Origin: Halorussus halophilus
Lineage (GTDB): Archaea > Halobacteriota > Halobacteria > Halobacteriales > Haladaptataceae
Reading direction: 5' to 3'
Assembly (NCBI RefSeq): GCF_008831545.1
Contig: NZ_CP044523.1
Location: 3,038,001 to 3,102,000 of the forward strand
DNA length: 64,000 nt
The notes under the pieces were generated by a model. The model had not been told where the DNA came from, did not search any database, and saw nothing but the letters and a program-made list of their open reading frames with translations. Position 1 is the stretch's first letter. Every line of letters begins with the position of its first letter. Below, in pieces: positions 25,377 through 33,207 of this stretch. The position numbers and the translations under genes were made by a program.

Positions 25377-25766
25377 ATGCCAAACAAAGAATACGACGCC
25401 CGTGAGATCTCCATCACGGTTGACGGCGAACAGATTGCTGACTTAGACAGCTTCGGCTACGACCAGTCGAAGGCCCACGAACTCGAACGCACCCTCGACG
25501 GCGGGAGCGTCTGGGTCAAGGGCACCGGCGAGTTCTCCGGTTCCTTCGCAGTGAAGGCGACTTCCGACAACGTACCGATGCTCGAAGACCTCTTCCAAGA
25601 GGGCACGGTCTTCGACATCACCATCTCCTACGCCGAGAGCGAACCGCGCTCGGAGAGTACGTTCGTGGACTGCATGCTGACGGACTACGGTCCCTCGGAC
25701 TACGAACTCGACGGCGTCCCGACGGTCGAGGGCTCGTGGGAAGCCGCCGAAGTCACTCACCGATAA
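25377..25766 (+). CDS. Tail tube protein
   Basis: 129 residues, nearly all beta strand (REISITVDGEQIADLDSF, GSVWVKGTGEFSGSFAVKATS, TVFDITISYAESE, GVPTVEGSWEAAEVTHR), the simple beta-barrel expected of a tube protein of the XkdM/FII kind. It lies directly after the sheath and before the assembly chaperone, the invariant order in contractile tails. It forms the inner conduit that is driven out on contraction. Confidence 0.8.
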   Translation: MPNKEYDAREISITVDGEQIADLDSFGYDQSKAHELERTLDGGSVWVKGTGEFSGSFAVKATSDNVPMLEDLFQEGTVFDITISYAESEPRSESTFVDCMLTDYGPSDYELDGVPTVEGSWEAAEVTHR

Positions 25767-25784
25767 CACGTACCATCAGCCACT

Positions 25785-26267
25785 ATGAACGACGATACCG
25801 TACTCGAACGACGCGACGCGAGCGACCTCGAAACGAACGACGAGGTCGAACAGACCGTAGACGAGATGCTCGACACGGACGACCTCGAAACTGGGAAGTC
25901 GGGCGACGAGGGGGCTGCCGAGGCATCTACCGGGGGTAACGAATCCTCGGCAGCCGACCCCGAGAACTTCGACTTCGAGAACCAAGAGTGGACGCTCGGC
26001 GGTAAGCGAGAACCCGAGGTCCACGAGATTCAGGGGATGAAGTTTCTGTTCGAGGAACCGGAGAACGACGACACCGTTCTCAACGAACTCGACCAGGTCG
26101 GCGACGACGACCGCAGCGCACAGATGAAGGCGCTAGTCCAACTCGTCGTCGCCAAGCCCGAGGTCACAGACGACCGCTGGGAACAGATGTCCTTCGCAGC
26201 CAAACTCGGTCTCGCCGGACAGGCCGCCGAGTTCCTCGGACTAGGCGAGGGATTTCTGAACGAGTAG
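25785..26267 (+). CDS. Tail assembly chaperone (G-type product)
   Basis: 160 residues. A long acidic disordered N-terminus (1-75) precedes a compact domain with HEIQGMKFLFEEPENDD and helices LNELDQVGDDDRSAQMKALVQLVVAKP...WEQMSFAAKLGLAGQAAEFLGL. Located between tube and tape measure, where phages encode the chaperone pair gpG/gpGT. The adjoining -1 frame is open and coding-like (next entry), so this is likely the short product of a frameshift pair. Such chaperones bind the tape measure and guide tube polymerisation. Confidence 0.75.
   Translation: MNDDTVLERRDASDLETNDEVEQTVDEMLDTDDLETGKSGDEGAAEASTGGNESSAADPENFDFENQEWTLGGKREPEVHEIQGMKFLFEEPENDDTVLNELDQVGDDDRSAQMKALVQLVVAKPEVTDDRWEQMSFAAKLGLAGQAAEFLGLGEGFLNE
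26249..26255 (+). promoter_or_regulatory. Candidate -1 frameshift site
   Basis: G GGA TTT in the reading frame of the chaperone, four codons before its stop. It resembles the lambda G GGA AAG site in its first half, but the A-site codon would mispair after slipping, so the exact site is uncertain. Downstream, CCGG(ATGGGC)CCGG at 26268-26281 could pair as a short hairpin. Confidence 0.35.
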
Positions 26268-26551
26268 CCGGATGGGCCCGGTCTGCCGCTGGCCGCATCA
26301 CCATCTCGCTCGCGCTCAGGCTGAACAAGCCAATCGAGGAGATTGCGGCGTGGCCGTGGCGTCGGCGATACGCCTACGCTATCGCCATCGGGGCTCATCA
26401 GGAGGAACAGCGGTCGAACAGACCTAATCCGAACACCGGAGACGTCGGGGGTTCGACGGGTTCGGCTCCCGCATCGCCGACAGCGGCCTCGAACGGGGTC
26501 CACCCGTCGGTGGCCAGACACGAACACGTCGTCCGCGTCAAGGACGACTGA
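26268..26551 (+). CDS. -1 frame extension of tail assembly chaperone (T domain)
   Basis: An open frame one base back relative to the chaperone, continuous across its last codons and stop and ending with TGA at 26549-26551. It has no ATG, GTG or TTG until near its end, so it cannot be initiated independently. It encodes about 94 residues after the chaperone stop: a helical part with ITISLALRLNKPIEEIAAWPWRR and YAYAIAIGAHQEEQ, typical of phage tail T domains, then a Pro/Ser/Gly-rich tail. The classical gpGT fusion made by -1 frameshifting explains all of this. The fusion would be about 250 residues. Alternative: a true mutation that split an ancestral gene. Confidence 0.65.
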
Positions 26552-26569
26552 GAAGCAATTTCTTGGAAA

Positions 26570-28732
26570 ATGGGAATTTCACAGTTCTTCAGCAGCATAG
26601 ACTCGGTGAACAAGTTCAACGAGCGGATGAAAGCGACGGAGACGAGAATCAACAACGTCAACAAAGCTACTGGAGACACCAGTAGCGCGATGGACCGGGC
26701 CAAAGCCAGCGTAGACGCGGCCGGGAAACAGGTGGGGCTCGCAACTGCGGCCTTCAAGCAACTCAGCACGATATGGGGTGCCGTTCTCGCAGAGGCAAAG
26801 AAGAACAGCGACGAGTTCAAGAGTAAGACGAAGACGCTCAACAGGAAACTCGGGAAGTTCGTTGACCTCGTGATGAAGGGGGTGATTCCGGTACTGATAG
26901 CACTGGTCAACGTCCTCACCTTCGTCGTCACCGAGCTGAACAAGTACCCCGGCTTGTTGGAGGCCGTCGGCGTCGGATTCGCTATCCTGTTGACGACGGT
27001 CACTGCACTCGCCGCCAGTCAGGCAGCCGTGGCTTCGGCGATGGCGGTCAGCGCCATGGCACTGCAGACCTATGCGGCTGCCGCATGGACAGCCGAGAAG
27101 GCGACGAACGGCCTAAGCTGGAGTAAACAGAAACTCTCGGGCGCCATCAAGTGGGTGAAAAACACCACGGTCGCCGAAACAGCGGCGAAGAAAGCCAGTG
27201 CCGCCTGGGACTGGGCAGCGACGAAAGCGACGAACGTGTACAGTGCGGCGAAGACTGCGCTCGGAACCGCAGTCACCGCGGTCACGTCAGTCATCAACCG
27301 TGAGAACGCGACGAAGGCTGTCGGCATCGTCCGCGACTACGCGTCTGCGGCGGCGAGTTACGCCTCAGCAGCGGCGAGTTGGACGTTAGCGAGCGCGAAG
27401 AACGCAGTCGCCGTCGTGACGGGAACGCTCGTGTCGCTCATCAGCGCGCAAGCCGCGGCGTCCTACGCGTCTGCGGCGGCGAGCTACGCGGTGTCCGGCG
27501 CGATGTGGGCGTTCAGCGCCGCTTCGTCGGCGGCCTCGACCGCAGTCGGCATCTTGACGACAGTGTGGACGACGTTCCTCGCGATGTCCGGTGTCGGTCT
27601 CATCCTCGTCCTCGTCGGTGCCATCGTGGCACTGGTAGGCGCACTGGAGATGACCGGTGCGGTCGATGTCTCCGGCATCTTCGGTGGCTTGCTCGACTCC
27701 GTGATGGCGCTCATTCCGTCCGTCTCGGAGATTACTGCACTGCTCGGGTCGCTCGCTGGCGTCGGCGGCAAGCCCCAGGGAATGATGGAGTGGGCACAGA
27801 CGCTCCTCAGCGTTCTGTTCCCCGTCATCCCTGTCGTGAGGGCAATCCTCAAACAGTTCGGCCTGCTGGACGACGTGGGCGCGATGCTCCAGAGCGCGGT
27901 CGGCAGCGTGATGGGCGTCGTGGACTCGCTACTCGGTGGTATCAAGCGACTCGTCTCGAACCCCAAGGAGACGCTCACCGCGTTCGCCAACGCGGGCATC
28001 GGCTTCGTGAAGGCGATGGCGAAGAAGCTCGTCACTGCGGGACCGAGAGTGCTGAAGAACGCGATTTCGACCGCCCTCTCGGCGGTCGTTCCGTTCCTGC
28101 CGTCGAGCGACGCCCAGCGAGGGCCGCTGTCGAACCTGACCGGTGCCGGTGCGTCGCTCGTCAAGACTATCGCCTCTGGAATCCTCGGCGCACCGGCGGC
28201 CATCGGCGGCGCGATACTGTCCGCACTGGGTGGTGCGCTCGGCGGTCTCGGAAAGGCCGCGCTCTCGCTCGGCAGTGAAATCGCCAACGGTATCGCCGAC
28301 GGCATCTCGGGTGCCGCGGGTGCTATCGGCGGCGCGGTGCAGGGCGCGATGGACGCCGCGAAAGGTGCCGCCGATGCGGTCGGCGGTGCCGTCTCCGGAG
28401 CGGCCTCGGTCGCCAGCGGCGCTGTCGGCGGCGCGGCCTCGATGGCGTCCGACGTGGGCAACGCCGTCGGTGCGGCCGGGCAGGCCGCCGGAAACGTCGC
28501 TGGCGGTATCGGCAACGCCGCGGGCGACCTCGCTGGCTCGATTATGGGCGGCGGTGGCGGCGGCAAGTCCCAGCAGAACAACACCCAGATTCACTTCCAC
28601 GGGGAGGTCCACGACGCACAGAAGATAGACAAGAAAGTCCGCGACGCCCAGCGACAGGCCGTCAAGCAAGCGCAAGGCGGCATCGAGGACGTCCTCGACA
28701 TGGGCAGCGACGCGGCAGGCTCCCTACTCTAA
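26570..28732 (+). CDS. Tail tape measure protein
   Basis: 720 residues. The N-terminus is helical and charged (MGISQFFSSIDSVNKFNERMKATETRINN), followed by long Ala-rich helices with hydrophobic stretches around 105-175 and 300-370, then the motif SSDAQRGPLSNLTGAGASLVKTIASGI near 512, which marks tape measure proteins of contractile phages, then a Gly/Ala repeat region (about 545-665) and an acidic C-terminus. A rough helix rise of 1.5 angstrom per residue predicts a tail of about 108 nm. The tape measure sets tail length and may exit first on contraction. Confidence 0.88.
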   Translation: MGISQFFSSIDSVNKFNERMKATETRINNVNKATGDTSSAMDRAKASVDAAGKQVGLATAAFKQLSTIWGAVLAEAKKNSDEFKSKTKTLNRKLGKFVDLVMKGVIPVLIALVNVLTFVVTELNKYPGLLEAVGVGFAILLTTVTALAASQAAVASAMAVSAMALQTYAAAAWTAEKATNGLSWSKQKLSGAIKWVKNTTVAETAAKKASAAWDWAATKATNVYSAAKTALGTAVTAVTSVINRENATKAVGIVRDYASAAASYASAAASWTLASAKNAVAVVTGTLVSLISAQAAASYASAAASYAVSGAMWAFSAASSAASTAVGILTTVWTTFLAMSGVGLILVLVGAIVALVGALEMTGAVDVSGIFGGLLDSVMALIPSVSEITALLGSLAGVGGKPQGMMEWAQTLLSVLFPVIPVVRAILKQFGLLDDVGAMLQSAVGSVMGVVDSLLGGIKRLVSNPKETLTAFANAGIGFVKAMAKKLVTAGPRVLKNAISTALSAVVPFLPSSDAQRGPLSNLTGAGASLVKTIASGILGAPAAIGGAILSALGGALGGLGKAALSLGSEIANGIADGISGAAGAIGGAVQGAMDAAKGAADAVGGAVSGAASVASGAVGGAASMASDVGNAVGAAGQAAGNVAGGIGNAAGDLAGSIMGGGGGGKSQQNNTQIHFHGEVHDAQKIDKKVRDAQRQAVKQAQGGIEDVLDMGSDAAGSLL

Positions 28733-28733
28733 C

Positions 28734-29309
28734 ATGAACGCAGCATTCGCACGACCGACGGCGGCGACGGGCGGCGAGACGACGATGCTCGTCGGCGACG
28801 TGACGCTGACAAACGTAACGAAGGTGAACGAACGAGGCGGCCAGCACGCGCCGACGAAGAAGACCGAGAAGGGCTTCGCGTACGGAACGTCGGTCGGCGC
28901 GGAACCGGTCTCGGTGAAGGTCGAGGCGGTGGTCGAACCGCGGACGTACTCGCGGCTCGCGGACATGCGCGACGCCGACGAGCCGTTTCCGGTGGCCGTG
29001 GGCTTCGTCTCGCTCGGCCGGAGCAAGCTGGACGACCTGCAGATCGACCAGCAGGCGTCCTCGACGAGTCACTACTCGGTTCGCATCTCGGTGACCCAGA
29101 TTCAGGAGGCCCGCACCGGGACCGCGACGTTGGTCGTCGATTCGACCGACGGCCGCGGGAACGGGTCGGTCTTCGCCGGAAGTTCCGACGCGGCCGACGT
29201 GACGCTGGCCCGTTCGCAGGAGAACTCCACGGGCGACGACGGCTCCTCGGGCGGCGGCTGGAGCCTCGACGACACCGTAAACGACCTCGCTGACGCGATT
29301 GGTTTCTGA
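28734..29309 (+). CDS. Baseplate-associated protein (XkdP position)
   Basis: 191 residues. The middle is beta-rich (MLVGDVTLTNVTKVN, EPVSVKVEAVVEPRTY, PFPVAVGFVSLG, HYSVRISVTQIQEA) with a Gly/Asp-rich linker and a C-terminal helix. In PBSX-like loci the gene after the tape measure is a LysM-linked baseplate protein; LysM is not visible here, which is sensible in an organism without peptidoglycan. Its stop overlaps the next start (TGATG). Function inferred from position. Confidence 0.55.
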   Translation: MNAAFARPTAATGGETTMLVGDVTLTNVTKVNERGGQHAPTKKTEKGFAYGTSVGAEPVSVKVEAVVEPRTYSRLADMRDADEPFPVAVGFVSLGRSKLDDLQIDQQASSTSHYSVRISVTQIQEARTGTATLVVDSTDGRGNGSVFAGSSDAADVTLARSQENSTGDDGSSGGGWSLDDTVNDLADAIGF

Positions 29310-29650
29310 TGACTGTCGAAACGATTCCCATTCCGACCGAGCAGGCGAAACGCAAGGAGCCGATTCGGCTCGAAACGACCGAACTCGACGCGTGGCCCGG
29401 CCATCGCTTCGAAATCCGATTCGACTGGAACAGCGAGCTACAGCGCTGGATACTCCGGGTGAGCCACGAGAACACCGACCGGGGGTTCGTCCGTGCCCCC
29501 GCGTGTCTCATGCGGGAGTACACACTGGACCCCTACGTCACGTTCGTCCTCTTCGACCCGGCGAACAAAGCCGAGCGGGTGACGCCACAGAACCTCGGGA
29601 GCGAAGTCGTTCTCGGGGTGTTCCCGCGCACGGCGGGTGGTCGAGAATGA
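29309..29650 (+). CDS. Baseplate plug protein (DUF6983-like)
   Basis: 113 residues. The pattern HRFEIRFDWNSELQRWILRV, RAPACLMREYTLDPYVTFVLFDP and GSEVVLGVFP matches the small all-beta phage baseplate plug family, in which an FxIxLxWN strand and a W-containing strand are diagnostic. It probably closes the tube/hub interface. It overlaps its upstream neighbour by 1 base and a micro-ORF by 4 bases. Confidence 0.7.
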   Translation: MTVETIPIPTEQAKRKEPIRLETTELDAWPGHRFEIRFDWNSELQRWILRVSHENTDRGFVRAPACLMREYTLDPYVTFVLFDPANKAERVTPQNLGSEVVLGVFPRTAGGRE

Positions 29651-29691
29651 CGAAAGAGGATAACCAGATGCTGGAGACCGGTGACCGCTGA
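29647..29691 (+). CDS. Linker micro-ORF (14 residues) between plug and hub
   Basis: ATG overlaps the plug gene stop (ATGA) and its TGA overlaps the hub ATG (TGATG). Encodes MTKEDNQMLETGDR. It fills the 40-base gap exactly and could relay ribosomes from one gene to the next. Confidence 0.4.
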   Translation: MTKEDNQMLETGDR

Positions 29692-30521
29692 TGGTCTGGA
29701 AGCAGTATCGCCGCGTAGACGTCGGCGAACTCAGCATCGAGGACCTCGACGTGGACATCGAGGTCGAGATGAGCGAAGACGGTGAGTTACTCTTCGACGT
29801 GACCATCTGGAACCTCACAGACGCCTCGTGGGAGCGAATCGGCAAGGGCGACGAGTGCCGCATCGTCCTCGGGTGGGAGAACGGTCCCTCCAAGAGCGTG
29901 GTTCACGGTGTCGTCCGCAAGAAGAAGAAGGAAGCCGACGGCAACGACGTGAAGTTCCGGTTGCAGGGGAAGGACCGGACCGACGAGCAGACGAGCCGTC
30001 GCTTCTCGAAGACGTGGTACGGCAAGGCACCGGACGGCGTGGCGGCCGACATCGCGAACCAAATCGGCCTGACTACGGGCGAGGTCGAGGCGGTCGGCCA
30101 GCAACTCGACAACAACTGGATGATCACGAAAGACAAGCCCGTCCGCCACTGGCTCGACAGACTCGTCGAGGAAGCCCAGAAGCGGACCGACACCGCGTGG
30201 GAGTGGTTCGTGGAGGCCGGAAAGCTGTACTTCGTGACCAAGGACGGTCGCAAGGAAGAGGCCGTCGAGTTGTCCTTCGACAACACGCTCGTCAGCATCG
30301 GCGAGGCAGAAGGCGACTCGAAGGCCGAAGAGAGCGGCTTGCAGTTCGAAGCGCTCTGCGAGCCACGGCTCCGACGTGGCGGTTCGGTCGTCGTGAACAC
30401 CGACCGCTACCAGGGGCCGTACTCGCTGACCAAGTATCGATACGTCTCGGACTCCGAGACGGGAGACCACTACGTCGAGGGGCGTCTCGCGCCGCTCGAC
30501 GTCGAATACACCGTACAATGA
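29691..30521 (+). CDS. Baseplate hub protein (gpD/XkdQ/gp27-like)
   Basis: 276 residues: an N-terminal beta-barrel-like region (LSIEDLDVDIEVEMSEDGELLFDVTIWNL...VVHGVVRKKKKEADGNDVKFRLQGKDR), helix-rich middle with ADIANQIGLTTGEVE and HWLDRLVEEAQKRTDTAWEWFVE, and C-terminal strands. This is the hub layout in which two barrels sit on the tube axis and hold the spike trimer. Located before the spike gene. Assignment by architecture and synteny. Confidence 0.65.
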   Translation: MVWKQYRRVDVGELSIEDLDVDIEVEMSEDGELLFDVTIWNLTDASWERIGKGDECRIVLGWENGPSKSVVHGVVRKKKKEADGNDVKFRLQGKDRTDEQTSRRFSKTWYGKAPDGVAADIANQIGLTTGEVEAVGQQLDNNWMITKDKPVRHWLDRLVEEAQKRTDTAWEWFVEAGKLYFVTKDGRKEEAVELSFDNTLVSIGEAEGDSKAEESGLQFEALCEPRLRRGGSVVVNTDRYQGPYSLTKYRYVSDSETGDHYVEGRLAPLDVEYTVQ

Positions 30522-30811
30522 ACGTTACGACACCACCGACGATACCCTGCCCGGCGTGCGACGGCGTGGCACACGCCATGCTGGACGACCAGTGGGGCCA
30601 GACAGAGGGCTGGCGCTGTCGCAGTTGTCTCGGCTACGTCGAACTCGACGGCGGCCGTCGAAGTTTCGACGTGACGACGATAGCGACCGGCACCGAGTTC
30701 GAGCTGTCGGCGCTCTCGAAGCAGGTGAGTCACGTCACGGGCATGGACTCCCCGCGCGTCGTTCGCGTGGGCGAAACAGACCAGCGGTACCGAGTGACCA
30801 CCGATGAGTAA
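30518..30811 (+). CDS. Zinc-ribbon protein within baseplate module
   Basis: 97 residues with CPAC (residues 10-13) and CRSC (near 34-37) forming a four-cysteine zinc ribbon, followed by a beta-rich domain (RRSFDVTTIATGTEFELSALS). It overlaps the hub stop by 4 bases (ATGA) and the spike start by 8 bases, so it is embedded in the translationally coupled baseplate series. I know no bacterial phage counterpart at this position. Confidence 0.7.
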   Translation: MNVTTPPTIPCPACDGVAHAMLDDQWGQTEGWRCRSCLGYVELDGGRRSFDVTTIATGTEFELSALSKQVSHVTGMDSPRVVRVGETDQRYRVTTDE

Positions 30812-31502
30812 GCTACCCTCGCTCCTCCGGGAGTACGTCGCCGACGAACTGCGTGGCGTCTACACCGTCTCGATGGTCGTCGTCGAGTCCGTAGACGACG
30901 AGCGGCGGCGATGCACGGTGAGCTTCAAGCGGGACGAGAACGTCCTCGTGGACGAAGTTCCCATCGCCGCGACGTTCGCGTCCGGCGACGGCTACGGCGA
31001 AATTGCCCCCATCCAGCAGGGCGACGAAGGGTTCGTCCTGCACACGAAGGAGCCACTGGACGAACTGCTCATCCAAAGCGGGCACCGCGAAATCAGCTAC
31101 GAGCAGCGGCAGTTCGCGCCGCAGGACGCCGTCTTCTTCCCCTGCGTCTGGAACGAGAAAGACACGATTCCGGACCACGAACCGGGCGAGTACCTCATCG
31201 CGCACGCAGACAGCGTGATTCGCGTCAAACCCGACGGCACGGTGTCACTAGCCGACGAAACCGGCCAGCAGTTGCGACTCGACCCCGAGACGAAGGAGAC
31301 GACGGTGTCGCATCCGAGCGGGCAGACGATTCGGCTCAAATCTGACGGCATCGAACTCGAAGGGACGGTCAGCATCGGCGACCCCGCGGCCGCTGAGTCG
31401 GTCGCCGTACAGGACCACACCCACGACGTGACGCTGAGCGACGGCGCTACGGCGACCACTCAGTCGCCGAACGAGGATGGCACAGACACGGAGCTATCGT
31501 GA
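30804..31502 (+). CDS. Central spike / baseplate assembly protein V-like
   Basis: 232 residues. An N-terminal OB-fold-like domain (MVVVESVDDERRRCTVSFKR, DGYGEIAPIQQGDEGFVLHT) is followed by a repetitive strand region of about 10-residue steps (SVIRVKPDGTVSLADETGQQ, LRLDPETKETTVSHPSGQT, IRLKSDGIELEGTVSIG) that reads as a trimeric beta-helix needle, and an HTH (His-x-His) sequence in VQDHTHDVTL near residue 205, similar to the iron-binding HxH site at the tip of P2 gpV-type spikes. It pierces the target envelope. The C-terminal 20 residues are polar and probably flexible. Confidence 0.75.
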   Translation: MSKLPSLLREYVADELRGVYTVSMVVVESVDDERRRCTVSFKRDENVLVDEVPIAATFASGDGYGEIAPIQQGDEGFVLHTKEPLDELLIQSGHREISYEQRQFAPQDAVFFPCVWNEKDTIPDHEPGEYLIAHADSVIRVKPDGTVSLADETGQQLRLDPETKETTVSHPSGQTIRLKSDGIELEGTVSIGDPAAAESVAVQDHTHDVTLSDGATATTQSPNEDGTDTELS

Positions 31503-31570
31503 TGGACGAAACTATGGTGACGGCGAACTGCCGTCGAAAACACATACATAAGGAGAGTGATAAAATTTGA
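31502..31570 (+). CDS. Linker micro-ORF (22 residues) between spike and gp25-like gene
   Basis: The ATG shares a base with the spike stop (TGATG) and the frame stops 5 bases before the ATG of the gp25-like gene. It encodes a basic peptide (MDETMVTANCRRKHIHKES). An AGGAG at about 31551-31555 lies within it. Either a ribosome relay or a chance frame. Confidence 0.3.
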   Translation: MDETMVTANCRRKHIHKESDKI

Positions 31571-31575
31571 ATCAG

Positions 31576-31935
31576 ATGACTCGCTTCGGGAAGACGCTGG
31601 CACTCGAATCGAGCGGTGACCTCGAAGTGAACGAGTTGAACACCATCCGATGGGTCCGCGGCCACGAGGCGGTCGTACAGGACCTGAAAGTGACGCTGGC
31701 GACGATACAGGGCGAGGACCCGTTCGACCCGGAACACGGCCTCGACATGTTCGCCGCCACGGGAACCAGCGAACCGAGACTGAAACTCGAAGTCGTACAG
31801 GCACTCGACCGCGACGACCGGGTGAAAAAGGTAGACGAAGTGGTCATCGACCGCGACGATAGCCGACGAGCGTCGGTGCAGGTGACGGTGACGCTCGTAG
31901 ACGACAGCCAACACACGTTCGAGGTGACACAATGA
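31576..31935 (+). CDS. Baseplate wedge protein gp25/W-like
   Basis: 119 residues. The signature of the family is visible: an N-terminal extended part, INTIRWVRGHEAVVQDLKVTLATIQGEDPFDPEHGLD (the conserved R-G-x8-L...T-x-x-GE-x-p-x-x-p-x-x-G motif), and a C-terminal strand pair ending in TLVDDSQHTFEV. It is the sheath-initiating element of the baseplate wedge. The ATG at 31576 is chosen over a TTG at 31567. It overlaps the gpJ-like gene by ATGA. Confidence 0.8.
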   Translation: MTRFGKTLALESSGDLEVNELNTIRWVRGHEAVVQDLKVTLATIQGEDPFDPEHGLDMFAATGTSEPRLKLEVVQALDRDDRVKKVDEVVIDRDDSRRASVQVTVTLVDDSQHTFEVTQ

Positions 31936-33206
31936 GTTACGGAGTTCAAGACGACGGAACGTTCGAGCGAAAGCACATCGACGACATCCAGGACAGCCTG
32001 ATGGACAAGATTCAGCAGGAGGCCGGGGAGGACATCGACTTGAAACAGTCCTCGCCGCTCAAGCAACTGCTGGACACGGTCGCAATCGAAGTCGCCGGTC
32101 TCTGGGAGGCCGCAGAAGAGAACTACTATGCGACCTACTACGAGGACGCGTTCGGCACGCAACTCGACAAACTCCTGTCGCTGGCGGGGATGTCCCGCAT
32201 CCCGCGCCGCTCGGCGACCGGCGAAGTGGAGTTCCGCACCGAGAACCCAAACGACACGGACAAGACCGTCTCGAAGGGCCGCGAGGTGACGACGCGCAAG
32301 ACCGACGAGAAGCCCGCCATCCCGTTCAAGACGGTCGAAGAAGCGGTGCTGCCCGCGGGCGAGACGAGCGTCACCGTGGCCGTCGAGGGCAAGAAACCCT
32401 GGGAGACGAACGTAGACGAGAAGTGGCTCGGCGAGGAGACGAACCTGGCGGCCAACACCCTCACCGAACTCAAAGAACCGCTCTCGGGCATCGATTCCGT
32501 GACGAACCCCCAACCGACTGGCGACACCGCTATCGGGTTCGTGGAGGGCCGCGACCGCGAGTCGGACGCCGAGTTCAAACTCCGGTACGAGAACACCTTC
32601 GCGAAGTCCGGCGACGCGACGATGGACGCGGTCCGGTCGGAGATATTCAACGCCTCCGCTGACATCGTGAACGTCTACATGGAGGAAAACGTCACGCTGA
32701 ACGACAACACGGGGTCGGGCGGTCTCCCCGCTAAGTCGTTCCGCGCGACAGTGCTGGGCGGGTCGCCCGACGAAATCGCGCAAGCGATTCTCGACTCCCG
32801 ACCCGCGGGCATCCAGTCGTACGGCGACGAGTCCGGCACTGCCGAGACGACTGACGGCATCACGAAGACCGAGAACTTCCAGCGGGCGACCCAGACGGAC
32901 GTCTACGCCGACATCGACGTGACGACGACGAACACCTTCCCCAGCGACGGCGCGACGAAAATCAAGGACAACGTCGTCCACTACGTCGGCGGCGAAGACA
33001 CCGCGGGACTGGAGTTCTCCGGCACGGAAATCGGCGAGAACGTCATCTACGACCAAGTGTTCGCGGCCGTGATGGACGTGACCGGCGTCCAAGAGGTAGA
33101 CATCGCGCTCGGCGAACAAGGCGACCTCGACGGCTCGAACGTCCAAGTCGGCGAGACGAGCGTCGCCCGAACCGACCTCGATTGGCTCGACGTGGTGGTG
33201 AACTAG
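31932..33206 (+). CDS. Baseplate J-like wedge protein
   Basis: 424 residues. N-terminal helices (HIDDIQDSLMDKIQQEAGEDIDLKQSSPLKQLLDTVAIEVAGLWEAAEENYYATYYEDAFGTQLDKLLSLAGM in outline) are typical of the baseplate J/gp6 family, followed by a beta domain, EFKLRYENTFAKSGDATMDAV, and alternating alpha/beta repeats to the C-terminus. The protein forms the wedge ring around the hub and transmits the contraction signal. Order gp25-gpJ-gpI is as in PBSX, P2 and tailocins. Confidence 0.85.
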   Translation: MSYGVQDDGTFERKHIDDIQDSLMDKIQQEAGEDIDLKQSSPLKQLLDTVAIEVAGLWEAAEENYYATYYEDAFGTQLDKLLSLAGMSRIPRRSATGEVEFRTENPNDTDKTVSKGREVTTRKTDEKPAIPFKTVEEAVLPAGETSVTVAVEGKKPWETNVDEKWLGEETNLAANTLTELKEPLSGIDSVTNPQPTGDTAIGFVEGRDRESDAEFKLRYENTFAKSGDATMDAVRSEIFNASADIVNVYMEENVTLNDNTGSGGLPAKSFRATVLGGSPDEIAQAILDSRPAGIQSYGDESGTAETTDGITKTENFQRATQTDVYADIDVTTTNTFPSDGATKIKDNVVHYVGGEDTAGLEFSGTEIGENVIYDQVFAAVMDVTGVQEVDIALGEQGDLDGSNVQVGETSVARTDLDWLDVVVN

Positions 33207-33207
33207 C

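Noticed and set aside
26272-26430. Separate 55-residue gene starting at the ATG at 26272
   Set aside because: Its product is Arg/His/Ala-rich and lacks host composition, whereas the -1 frame over the same bases encodes a T-like domain.
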